The notes under the pieces are model-generated. The model was given only the letters and a program-made list of their open reading frames with translations. It was not told the DNA's origin and ran no database searches. DNA of 6,096 bases from Desulfobacterales bacterium (GTDB lineage Bacteria; Desulfobacterota; Dissulfuribacteria; Dissulfuribacterales; JAMONC01): contig JAMONC010000334.1 of the NCBI GenBank assembly GCA_027066725.1, forward strand, positions 1 through 6,096, read 5' to 3'. Each line of letters starts with the position of its first letter. Position 1 is the stretch's first letter. Positions 1 to 5,913 of this stretch are shown piece by piece. Made by a program: the position numbers and the translations under genes.

Positions 1-627
1 AGGATAATCTTCTATAGGATATGAACCAGGAGTAAATATAAAAAAGTGGATTGGGATACCTTCAGTCTCTGCAACCTTCATGTACTGAAGTGCCTTTGCA
101 TTTCCCCAGGGTTTTGCACATCCACCATTCCTAAACTCTTCTCCTCGTCCTTTTTCATGTCCTATAACCATTACTTGATGGCTATATATTTTCCCTTTTA
201 CCCTTCTATGAATTGTAGCCCTTGCAACTACAATCGCAGGATCCACATTACATTCACCTTCGCCACCAAGTTCAGTATATGAATCATATACATTATCAAG
301 TATATCTTGCAGGGTAAAACGCTGGGGGTTTCTTACAATATTTACAATTTGCCAAGGGGTTAGGTCTTTAGCAGCCCTATCTTCTAAAAAAGAAATTCTA
401 TCTTCAAGGTGATTCAATTTTTTACAAAGTTCATCTTCCTTAAAATCAAATATATGATCTCTTAATTCATTTACTTCTTCCCTAAGATCGTTTAAGCCCC
501 CCCAGTTAGGATCTCCTTTTATATCTGCAAGATATTCAATCCTATCTGAAATTTGCTTTAAAAGCTTTCCTATCTCTGCCATATTTAATCCATTAAGAGA
601 TTGCTTTTTTTCTTTTTGGTTTGACAC
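1..627 (-). CDS. Acetyl-CoA carboxylase carboxyltransferase, AccA-type N-terminal part (3' end outside window)
   Basis: This is the first 209 codons of a gene that continues past the left edge. The family transfers CO2 from carboxybiotin to acetyl-CoA, giving malonyl-CoA for fatty acid synthesis in the cytoplasm. Residues 16-85 look like charged helices (possible coiled coil). From residue 90 the sequence follows AccA: LTPWQIVNIVRNPQRFTLQD at 90-108 resembles the [20 protein letters not shown] block of E. coli AccA, GHEKGR at 156-161 matches GHQKGR, and TPGSYP at 199-204 matches the DTPGAYPG loop, with Phe in place of the Asp. The start chosen is GTG at 627, because the frame is closed by a TAA just upstream and TAGGGA (642-637) can act as a ribosome binding site. 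ATG at 582 (residue 16) is an alternative. It lies 12 nt after the accC stop, so the two are surely co-transcribed. In Desulfovibrio relatives the corresponding protein is a fused alpha/beta subunit; whether this one is fused cannot be seen here. Confidence 0.88.
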   Translation of the reverse strand, partial: MSNQKEKKQSLNGLNMAEIGKLLKQISDRIEYLADIKGDPNWGGLNDLREEVNELRDHIFDFKEDELCKKLNHLEDRISFLEDRAAKDLTPWQIVNIVRNPQRFTLQDILDNVYDSYTELGGEGECNVDPAIVVARATIHRRVKGKIYSHQVMVIGHEKGRGEEFRNGGCAKPWGNAKALQYMKVAETEGIPIHFFIFTPGSYPIEDYP

Positions 628-639
628 AATTGTTTATCC

Positions 640-2049
640 CTAAAATTTCAATATATCATCAAGTTTTTCTTTGAGATATTCTAAGTTTGTTATGATTGAG
701 GCATTTTGAGAATCATGCCCTTGAATATCTATTTCATCAATAAGCTGTTTTGCCCTATCTCTTGCCTCATCTGTATTTTGACCCCATACAATGGCAAGTG
801 CAAGATTAGGGTCATATTCAGTGGGTATTTTATATGGCCTGTCTTTAGGGACATGGCTATGGACTGTAAGCCATTTATGCTCAGGGAAATGAAACCTTGT
901 AATTGTACCACACCATGGAGCAAAACCTCTTTTAGTATCCTCTGCAACAATTCTCAATTCAATAGCTGTGCCTTCAAAACTAATATCTTTTTGGCTGTAA
1001 CCAATTTTATCTCCAAGGGCAACTCTTATCTGTTCTTTAATAAGATTAGTAGGTTCATTTTTCCCTTTTATTTTACTGATTCTTGCTGATATCTCATTTT
1101 CTACTTGAATTCTTGTATTTACTTCTAAAAGATATGGTTCTCCTCTTCTTGTAACTATCCACTCCCATGTACCTATATTGTCATAGCCAACATGTTTTGC
1201 AAGACGAATAGAATATTCCACTATTTTATCAAGCACTTTTTGAGCATCAAAAGGATATTCAATACTAGAAGGATCAAAACCCGGAGCCACTTCAACACGT
1301 TTTTGTCTACCTGTACTTTGGATTGTGCAATTCCTTGTGGCAAAATGGACTATTTCACCATGAGGAGAGCAAAGTATTTGTACTTCAAGGTGATGGTAAT
1401 CCTTAATACACTGTTCTATTAATACCCCTTCATCTCCAAATTGACGTTTTGCATATGCCTGAATGCGTCTATATGTTCTTCTAAAGGCATCTAACTGATT
1501 TACCTCTTCTATACCCATACCACCTCCGCCAGCAGATGCCTTTATGAGAATAGAGGGTTGAGAAATACCTTGTTCTTCTTGTATATAGAATAGTTCTTCT
1601 GCAACTGCCTCTGCCTCAACCTCTGAATAAATTGGTGCATCAGATCCAGGGATTACTGGTATATTAAGAGATTTTGCAACTCGTTTTGTATTTATCTTGC
1701 TTCCAAGATCACGGATTACCTTCCAATTTGGCCCAATAAATTTTAATGGACGTGTGCGCATTGATGCACGTCTTGCAAAACGGAAATTCTCAGAAAAAAA
1801 ACCATAACCTGGATGAATTGCGCTACAACCTGCCTCATCTGCTACAGAGAATATTTCATTTGGATCTTTATAGCTTGAGATTCTATAACAGTGCTTAGGA
1901 CCCCTCTTTTTACTTAAGCTTACATGACAAGAGTCTTCATCTTCTTTTGTATATACTGTACAAAAATCAAGTCCTAATTCATCACAGGCTTTCATTACTC
2001 GAATTGCGATTTCACCACGGTTTGCAATTAGGATCTTTTCTTTACTCAT
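640..2049 (-). CDS. accC: Biotin carboxylase subunit of acetyl-CoA carboxylase (divergent AccC)
   Basis: The 469-residue protein is an ATP-grasp enzyme that carboxylates biotin on the carrier protein using ATP and bicarbonate, the first half-reaction of malonyl-CoA synthesis. Visible in order: the N-terminal fold with LIANRGEIAIRV (7-18), HPGYGFFSEN (79-88), FIGPN (104-108), the glycine-rich ATP lid KASAGGGGMGI (170-180), HHLEVQ (219-224), GTWEW (293-297), the catalytic NTRIQVE (311-317), ELRIVAED (364-371, carrying the expected catalytic Arg366) and YDPNLALAIVWG (412-423). Length is about that of E. coli AccC (449) plus small insertions, and there is no fused biotin-carrier domain. Several normally fixed residues differ: VEH is VEN at 316-318, and RRHQK is replaced by STGRQK at 245-250. 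The start ATG at 2049 has AGGA at 2059-2056, six bases upstream. It is the first gene of the operon with the carboxyltransferase. Pyruvate or other acyl-CoA carboxylase use is possible, but the AccA-type partner argues for acetyl-CoA. Confidence 0.93.
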   Translation of the reverse strand: MSKEKILIANRGEIAIRVMKACDELGLDFCTVYTKEDEDSCHVSLSKKRGPKHCYRISSYKDPNEIFSVADEAGCSAIHPGYGFFSENFRFARRASMRTRPLKFIGPNWKVIRDLGSKINTKRVAKSLNIPVIPGSDAPIYSEVEAEAVAEELFYIQEEQGISQPSILIKASAGGGGMGIEEVNQLDAFRRTYRRIQAYAKRQFGDEGVLIEQCIKDYHHLEVQILCSPHGEIVHFATRNCTIQSTGRQKRVEVAPGFDPSSIEYPFDAQKVLDKIVEYSIRLAKHVGYDNIGTWEWIVTRRGEPYLLEVNTRIQVENEISARISKIKGKNEPTNLIKEQIRVALGDKIGYSQKDISFEGTAIELRIVAEDTKRGFAPWCGTITRFHFPEHKWLTVHSHVPKDRPYKIPTEYDPNLALAIVWGQNTDEARDRAKQLIDEIDIQGHDSQNASIITNLEYLKEKLDDILKF

Positions 2050-2164
2050 ATATAATCCTGTCCTGCTTGTTGTATGCCAAACAAAGTAGAATCTTTTTTA
2101 TCTTTAAGTCCTTTTTATTTCTCTAACTTTAAGTAAAAGATACATATTTGTATTTTGTTTCTTG

Positions 2165-2211
2165 CTTTTTACTGGATTAAATCTGATACGTCAATTTTTA
2201 GAGTAAAAAAG
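2165..2211. repeat. Imperfect inverted repeat flanking the candidate accC promoter
   Basis: CTTTTTACT at 2165-2173 is the reverse complement of AGTAAAAAAG at 2202-2211 apart from one extra A:T pair. The arms enclose 28 bases that hold the candidate -35 and most of the spacer of the accC promoter. This could be a regulator binding site, but the arms are low-complexity sequence and the match could be chance. Confidence 0.3.
2166..2194 (-). promoter_or_regulatory. Candidate promoter for the accC operon
   Basis: On the minus strand TTGACG (2194-2189) is followed after a 17-nt spacer by TAAAAA (2171-2166). That is a good -35 and a mediocre -10 (4 of 6), about 117 nt upstream of the accC start. 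It is the best sigma70-like pair I found on this strand in the spacer, but the region is so AT-rich that chance matches are likely. Confidence 0.35.
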
Positions 2212-2227
2212 TTAAATATTAATTGAC

Positions 2228-2245
2228 AAAGATTATAAAATCTTT
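2228..2245. repeat. Perfect 7-bp palindrome AAAGATT-ATAA-AATCTTT
   Basis: The two 7-base arms (2228-2234 and 2239-2245) are exact reverse complements around a 4-base loop, 45 bp upstream of the flavoprotein start. The element contains a TATAAA hexamer (2234-2239) that could be a -10 box, which would make it an operator overlapping the promoter. It is followed by more Ts, so a weak AT-rich hairpin terminator reading rightward is the other option, but no transcript is expected to arrive from the left. Confidence 0.4.
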
Positions 2246-2289
2246 TTCCCTTTTATCAAACTAGAGGAATCTAATTAGAGAAAAACAAA

Positions 2290-2883
2290 ATGAAAATTCT
2301 ATCTCTTATGGGCTCACCTCGTATAAATGGTAATACAGATATATTGCTTAACTATATACTAAAAGGAGCAAAATCTAAAGGAGCTACTGTAAAAAATATA
2401 AAACTTATAACTCTTAAATATAAAGGCTGTATTGAATGCGGAGAGTGTGAAAAAAATGGTATTTGTTCCTTAAAAGATGATTTTAGCCCACTTTATAACG
2501 AAATATTATCTTCAGATGCAATTATTATTGCTAGTCCAATATTTTTTTATAATATAAGCTCTCTTACCCAGATGGCAGTAGAAAGAGGACAAGCACTTTG
2601 GGTAGCAAAGTATAGGCTTAATAAAAATATAACAGATAAATCTAAAATTGGGATATTTGTGGCTATTGGAGCAACTAGAGGGCAAAGGCTTTTTGATGGG
2701 GTAAATCTTGTAATCAGATATTTTTTTGATGCAATAGGAGTAAAGCAAGTATCTAGTTTTTTAGTAAAAGGCATTGAAAAAAAAGGAGAAGTACTACAAC
2801 ATAAAAATTTATTAGATGATGCTATAGAATATGGTAGAGAAATTGTAGAATTTAAAATAAAAGACAGGTTATTTATTGTCTAA
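2290..2883 (+). CDS. Flavodoxin-fold NAD(P)H-dependent oxidoreductase, probable iron-sulfur flavoprotein type
   Basis: This 197-residue cytoplasmic protein of the NADPH-dependent FMN reductase/flavodoxin-like superfamily is expected to bind FMN and carry out electron transfer. MKILSLMGSPRINGNTDILL (1-20) is the beta strand plus phosphate-binding loop typical of the family (GSPRxNGNT). Cys47, Cys50, Cys53 and Cys59 form C-x2-C-x2-C-x5-C followed by DD (63-64). This compact motif binds a 4Fe-4S cluster in archaeal and clostridial iron-sulfur flavoproteins. SPIFF (82-86) corresponds to the SPVYF segment that contacts flavin. The start ATG has only a weak GAG (2278-2280), nine bases upstream. The gene stands alone on the plus strand: it is divergent from accC, and its last 15 bp overlap the end of ksgA. 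The electron partner and physiological substrate cannot be told from the sequence; a cluster-free quinone or FMN reductase is the alternative. Confidence 0.85.
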   Translation: MKILSLMGSPRINGNTDILLNYILKGAKSKGATVKNIKLITLKYKGCIECGECEKNGICSLKDDFSPLYNEILSSDAIIIASPIFFYNISSLTQMAVERGQALWVAKYRLNKNITDKSKIGIFVAIGATRGQRLFDGVNLVIRYFFDAIGVKQVSSFLVKGIEKKGEVLQHKNLLDDAIEYGREIVEFKIKDRLFIV

Positions 2884-3678
2884 GAATTTTGTTATTTCAT
2901 TTGATATATCTATGAATTCTTTATAAGTTAGGTCTTCTGCCCTTGCCTTTTTATTTATATCACAAGCCTCTAATATAGTTTGTATTTCTGTTTTTTTAAG
3001 CCTTTTAAACCCAATTAGATTATTCTCTAAAGTTTTTCTCCGTTTTGAAAAGCCCTTTTTTACCAAAGAGATAAAAAGATTTTCATCAAGAAGTTTTAAA
3101 ACAGGTTCTTTGAATCTTATTTTTACAACTGTTGAATAGACCTTAGGTGGTGGACTAAAATTTTTAGGAGAAAGTTCCATAAGAGTCTCTATGTCAGCAT
3201 AATAATTTAAAATAACAGTTGGGATACCATAATCTTTGCTTCCATGTTTAGCTGTAAGCCTTTTTGCAACTTCTTTTTGAAACATTAAGACTGCCCAATC
3301 TATATACTTTCTATATTTTATTAGCTTAAAGATCATTTGTGTGGAAAGATAATATGGAAGATTTCCTATAATTTTTAGTTTATCTTCTTCCTCTTCAGCT
3401 AAGTTCTTTAGGTTTAACTTTAACATATCTTCTTGTAATATAGTTAAATTCTCTGGTATGCCTTGTTCTTTTAAGAAATCTATCAGTTCTGTATCTATCT
3501 CTACACCAATAACCTTGTTTGCAACTTCACAAAGTTTATATGTTAGCGCACCTCTACCAATTCCTAATTCTATAATAGTATCCTGTTCTTTTATGCCAGC
3601 TTTTTCTATGATCCTATCTATGACATTGGATTGGATGAGGAAGTGCTGTCCTAAAGATTTTTTTGCATATCTTCCCAT
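2869..3678 (-). CDS. ksgA: 16S rRNA (adenine1518-N6/adenine1519-N6) dimethyltransferase
   Basis: The enzyme uses S-adenosylmethionine to dimethylate two adjacent adenines in the 3' terminal loop of 16S rRNA during late 30S assembly; its loss gives kasugamycin resistance in other bacteria. The 269 residues match the usual family length. Visible: KKSLGQHFL (6-14), the SAM loop ELGIGRGALT (37-46), GVEID (58-62), the catalytic NLPYY (106-110), FQKEVAKRL (133-141), FSPPPKVYSTVVKI (174-187), FSKRRKTLENNL (210-221) and RAEDLTYKEF (246-255). The SAM loop has Ile where most members have Pro (GPG). The ATG at 3678 lies 14 nt after the DUF2062 stop, with AGGG at 3694-3691 rather far upstream (12 nt). 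It is the last gene of the tsaD operon. Its final codons overlap the end of the convergent flavoprotein gene, so no separate terminator fits between them. Confidence 0.97.
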   Translation of the reverse strand: MGRYAKKSLGQHFLIQSNVIDRIIEKAGIKEQDTIIELGIGRGALTYKLCEVANKVIGVEIDTELIDFLKEQGIPENLTILQEDMLKLNLKNLAEEEEDKLKIIGNLPYYLSTQMIFKLIKYRKYIDWAVLMFQKEVAKRLTAKHGSKDYGIPTVILNYYADIETLMELSPKNFSPPPKVYSTVVKIRFKEPVLKLLDENLFISLVKKGFSKRRKTLENNLIGFKRLKKTEIQTILEACDINKKARAEDLTYKEFIDISNEITKFLDNK

Positions 3679-3692
3679 ACTATTTTTATGCC

Positions 3693-4388
3693 CTAACCAT
3701 AACCATTTTCTTTTCTTTTTTGTGCAAGGCGTGCAGAACGTCTCTTTCTTGCTATTTGATATCCTTTAAGAGCAATCCAGTATGCTAAAATAGCAAAAGG
3801 TAAAGCAAGAACAACTCCTCCAACAAGCATTGTATATATTAAAGAAATGCTAGTCTTAAATAGTATTTGTGCTCCATGTATAAAACCTGCTTGATCTACT
3901 TGATGTAAAAGGAGTTTTACACTTGCCCAAGAAAAGTTATTACCTGTTATCCAGGTACCTAACCTCCAAGCCCAATAGTATTGTAGAGGAATTGTTATGG
4001 GATTGCTTACGATAAAACTTACTGCTACTCCTGCAAGAGGATTAGCTGCCAACATCCCACAAAGTAGTAATATTAAAGTCGTATGAAAAGGAATTGTTGG
4101 AGTAATTGCAACAAAGACACCAACTGCAATACCTCGGGCTAAAACTTTTGGATCCCCTTGCAGTCTAAGTAATTTATGCCAATAGTAGCGTGCCTTTCTT
4201 AAAAGAGGATATCTTTTTTTAGCAACAGGTTCTGTATTATGCGAGTCTTTTGGTTTCAAGTAATTTACGTCCTCATCTATTTTGACCAAACGAAGGTGTG
4301 GACGATCAGATCGAATGGTCTTTATATTTTTTTTTCTTTTTATTTTATTCTTATTTTGGTTTTCTATCACCCTAAAACCATGTTTCAT
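3693..4388 (-). CDS. DUF2062 domain integral membrane protein
   Basis: This 231-residue inner-membrane protein has no established biochemical function. Residues about 60-210 carry the DUF2062 pattern: GDPKVLARGIAVGVFVAITP (78-97), then PFHTTLILLLCGMLAANPLA (100-119) and SNPITIPLQYY (128-138). The PxxPFHT, NPLA and SNPxT elements are typical of the family. Hydrophobic segments lie near 83-98, 102-120, 121-146 and 183-207, so about four membrane passes. Both ends are strongly basic (NKIKRKK near 14-20, ARKRRSARLAQKRK at 213-226), which favours both termini in the cytoplasm. The start ATG directly abuts the tsaD stop codon, with a strong GGAGG (4401-4397) eight bases upstream inside tsaD. Its place between tRNA and rRNA modification genes does not assign it a role; such proteins elsewhere sit near glycosyltransferases. 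Confidence 0.88.
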   Translation of the reverse strand: MKHGFRVIENQNKNKIKRKKNIKTIRSDRPHLRLVKIDEDVNYLKPKDSHNTEPVAKKRYPLLRKARYYWHKLLRLQGDPKVLARGIAVGVFVAITPTIPFHTTLILLLCGMLAANPLAGVAVSFIVSNPITIPLQYYWAWRLGTWITGNNFSWASVKLLLHQVDQAGFIHGAQILFKTSISLIYTMLVGGVVLALPFAILAYWIALKGYQIARKRRSARLAQKRKENGYG

Positions 4389-5441
4389 TTATTCCCCCTC
4401 CAACACCTTAAAAGCTTTGGTTCCATGGCTGGTAGAATATACGTCCTCATCAATCTTTAATCTTTTTCCATATTCCAACAGATGTAAACCACATATACCT
4501 ATCATAGCTGCATTATCAGTACAAAATTCTATTCTTGGTAGATAAACTTTTATATCTTTTTTACATGCCTTTTCTTGCATAAGTCTTCTTAATCTCTTAT
4601 TAGCAGCAACCCCTCCACATATAATAATATTTTTACATTTAAATTCTAATGCAGCTTTTATCGTCTTTTCAACTAATACATCACATATTGCCTGTTCAAA
4701 GGATGCACATAAGTCTTCAAGAACTACCTTGCTCTTTTCACCTAAGCCTCTAACAAGATGTAAAAATGCAGTTTTTAGGCCACTAAAACTAAATTCTAAA
4801 GGAGTATCTGGTAACCATGCCCTTGGTAACTTAAATGCTTTTGGATCCCCTTTTTCTGCTAATCGGCTTATTTGAGGTCCACCTGGATAGGAAAGCCCAA
4901 GAATTTTTGCTCCTTTATCAAATGCCTCACCTGCAGCATCATCTCTAGTTTTACCCAATAACTTTATATCTAAAAAGTCTTTAACAAGATAAAGACTTGT
5001 GTGTCCTCCAGATACTACAAGGGCAATGTAGGGAAAAGGAGACGCAACTTCTTCTAAAAATATACTAAGAATATGTCCATGAACATGATCTACACCAACA
5101 CAAGGTATGTCTAAACTAAAAGATAATGCCTTTGCAAAGTTAAATCCTACTACTAAAGAACCTACAAGACCTGGTCCTTGTGTAACAGCTAGAGATTTAA
5201 TTTCATTTACAGTTAAACCAGCTTTAAAAAGTGCCTCTTTTACAACTGGAACTATAGCCTTCATGTGTTCTCTTGAGGCTATTTCAGGGACAACCCCACC
5301 ATAAGGACGATGTTTAGGGATTTGAGATGCTACGATATTTGATATACATCTTCCTTGATCAAGAACTGCTGCGGCAGTCTCATCACATGAAGACTCAATA
5401 GCTAACAAAGGATAAAATTTGGAGTTATTAATATATCCCAC
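4389..5441 (-). CDS. tsaD: tRNA N6-adenosine threonylcarbamoyltransferase TsaD
   Basis: TsaD moves the threonylcarbamoyl group from threonylcarbamoyl-AMP to A37 of tRNAs reading ANN codons, working with TsaB and TsaE (neither is in this window). The 350 residues show the ASKHA-fold ATPase motifs: LAIESSCDETAAAV (13-26), VVPEIASREH (50-59), TQGPGLVGSL (87-96), the metal-binding histidines His119 and His123 in HVHGH, SGGHTSLYLV (144-153), DDAAGEAFDKGAK (167-179), FSFSGLKTAF (217-226), CGGVAANKRLR (275-285) and FCTDNAAMIG (306-315). HVHGH replaces the common HMEGH, keeping both metal ligands. The start is GTG at 5441 with a poor ribosome binding site. No ATG exists upstream before a stop, and a TTG at codon 12 (5408) would give the usual short N-terminus. 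It is the first gene of the tsaD-DUF2062-ksgA operon, 120 bp downstream of tRNA-Asp. Confidence 0.96.
   Translation of the reverse strand: MGYINNSKFYPLLAIESSCDETAAAVLDQGRCISNIVASQIPKHRPYGGVVPEIASREHMKAIVPVVKEALFKAGLTVNEIKSLAVTQGPGLVGSLVVGFNFAKALSFSLDIPCVGVDHVHGHILSIFLEEVASPFPYIALVVSGGHTSLYLVKDFLDIKLLGKTRDDAAGEAFDKGAKILGLSYPGGPQISRLAEKGDPKAFKLPRAWLPDTPLEFSFSGLKTAFLHLVRGLGEKSKVVLEDLCASFEQAICDVLVEKTIKAALEFKCKNIIICGGVAANKRLRRLMQEKACKKDIKVYLPRIEFCTDNAAMIGICGLHLLEYGKRLKIDEDVYSTSHGTKAFKVLEGE
4397..4401 (-). promoter_or_regulatory. Ribosome binding site of the DUF2062 gene, embedded in the tsaD 3' end
   Basis: On the minus strand the last tsaD codons (Leu-Glu-Gly-Glu-stop) read TTGGAGGGGGAATAA and are followed at once by ATG. 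GGAGG is a near-perfect anti-Shine-Dalgarno match at 8-nt spacing. Ribosomes finishing tsaD end on this site, so translational coupling or reinitiation is likely. Confidence 0.85.
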
Positions 5442-5561
5442 TTTTGTTACAGGTATTCTTATTATTTTTAAAGTCTGTTTAAACTTAACAAAGGCAAGTT
5501 AATTCAACAAGAGGAATAAGCAAAGGAACAAATAAAAAGTGGGTAGATTTTATATAAAAAA
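5442..5561 (-). other. Spacer between tRNA-Asp and tsaD
   Basis: This 120-bp AT-rich leader holds no clear promoter, RNA gene or GC-rich terminator. Just after the tRNA-Asp CCA there is a T-rich run, and TTTTATATAAAA (5548-5559) is a perfect 12-bp palindrome. GTTTAAAC (5477-5484) is a second short palindrome. With no terminator visible, read-through from the tRNAs into tsaD is possible. Confidence 0.4.
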
Positions 5562-5638
5562 TGGCGGGGCCGACGAGACTCGAACTCGCGACCTCTGGCG
5601 TGACAGGCCAGCGTTCTAACCGACTGAACTACGACCCC
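5562..5638 (-). tRNA. tRNA-Asp(GUC)
   Basis: The 77-nt gene folds as a full cloverleaf on the minus strand. Acceptor GGGGUCG pairs with CGGCCCC, with one U-G pair. The D stem is GUUC/GAAC. The anticodon stem CUGGC/GCCAG closes loop CUGUCAC, whose anticodon GUC lies at 5604-5602. The T stem GCGAG/CUCGU carries the loop UUCGAGU. Discriminator G73 (5565), typical of tRNA-Asp, is followed by an encoded CCA (5564-5562). It reads GAC and GAU codons and is transcribed 23 nt after tRNA-Val, almost certainly as one precursor. Confidence 0.98.
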
Positions 5639-5661
5639 GCAACTTTTCAATTAACAATATT

Positions 5662-5737
5662 TGGTAGGCGGAACAGGACTCGAACCTGTGACCCCCGGCT
5701 TGTAAGGCCGATGCTCTCCCAACTGAGCTATCCGCCC
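5662..5737 (-). tRNA. tRNA-Val(UAC)
   Basis: The 76-nt cloverleaf lies on the minus strand. Acceptor GGGCGGA pairs with UCCGCCU. The D stem is GCUC/GAGC. The anticodon stem UCGGC/GCCGG closes loop CUUACAA, whose anticodon UAC lies at 5704-5702. The T stem ACAGG/CCUGU carries loop UUCGAGU. Discriminator A and an encoded CCA end at 5662. It reads GUA and GUG, and with U34 modification other GUN codons. It is first in the tRNA pair and lies 16 nt after the candidate -10 box. Confidence 0.98.
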
Positions 5738-5753
5738 ATAAAAAGCGTTAATC

Positions 5754-5781
5754 ATTTAACACTGCTTTGTCTAGATGTCAA
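5754..5781 (-). promoter_or_regulatory. Promoter of the tRNA-Val/tRNA-Asp transcript
   Basis: On the minus strand a perfect TTGACA (5781-5776) is followed after 16 nt by TTAAAT (5759-5754; 4 of 6 to consensus). This puts the transcription start about 10 nt before the mature tRNA-Val 5' end. Position, consensus -35 and spacing make this the best-supported promoter in the window. Confidence 0.7.
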
Positions 5782-5841
5782 GCCCTTATTTGTTAATATA
5801 ATAACAATTAAAATTTAGTGTTGGTTTTGTCTTTTAAAAGC

Positions 5842-5870
5842 TTGAATGATCAAGTTTGATTGCATAAATT
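5842..5870 (+). promoter_or_regulatory. Candidate prfB promoter
   Basis: TTGAAT (5842-5847), a 17-nt spacer and TAAATT (5865-5870) each match consensus at 4 of 6, leaving a leader of about 37 nt before the prfB start. A CTTGA-ATGA-TCAAG inverted repeat (5841-5854) overlaps the -35. The region is very AT-rich, so the call is tentative. Confidence 0.4.
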
Positions 5871-5897
5871 ATAAAAAATCTTATGAAAGTTTGTAAA

Positions 5898-5904
5898 AAG
5901 GAGG
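5898..5904 (+). promoter_or_regulatory. Strong prfB ribosome binding site
   Basis: AAGGAGG is a full anti-Shine-Dalgarno match, nine bases before the ATG at 5914. It fixes that start even though the zero-frame reading meets a stop after only 35 codons. Confidence 0.88.
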
Positions 5905-5913
5905 TTGATAGCT

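Noticed and set aside
46..282. Plus-strand open frame of 78 codons at the left end
   Set aside because: It lies antisense to the carboxyltransferase, whose frame shows clear family motifs.
706..1422. Plus-strand open frames of 127 and 76 codons opposite accC, and a 73-codon minus-strand frame inside it
   Set aside because: Out-of-frame readings of accC with no family motifs and no ribosome binding sites.
2102..2134. Direct repeat CTTTAAGT at 2102-2109 and 2127-2134
   Set aside because: Eight bases in very AT-rich sequence is weak. No third copy or promoter alignment supports an operator or array.
2223..2228. Perfect TTGACA as the -35 of the flavoprotein promoter
   Set aside because: No acceptable -10 occurs 15-19 nt downstream: the positions there are T/C-rich, and the TATAAA is only 5 nt away.
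5562..5640. Alternative acceptor stem for tRNA-Asp starting at GCGGGGT (5640)
   Set aside because: That register gives discriminator C and no CCA. Starting at 5638 gives seven pairs, the expected G73 and an encoded CCA.
5561..5818. Plus-strand open frame of 85 codons across the tRNA region
   Set aside because: It is the antisense reading of tRNA-Asp and tRNA-Val. The RLELATSG and RTRTCDPRL strings are a well-known artefact of translating tRNA complements, and there is no ribosome binding site.
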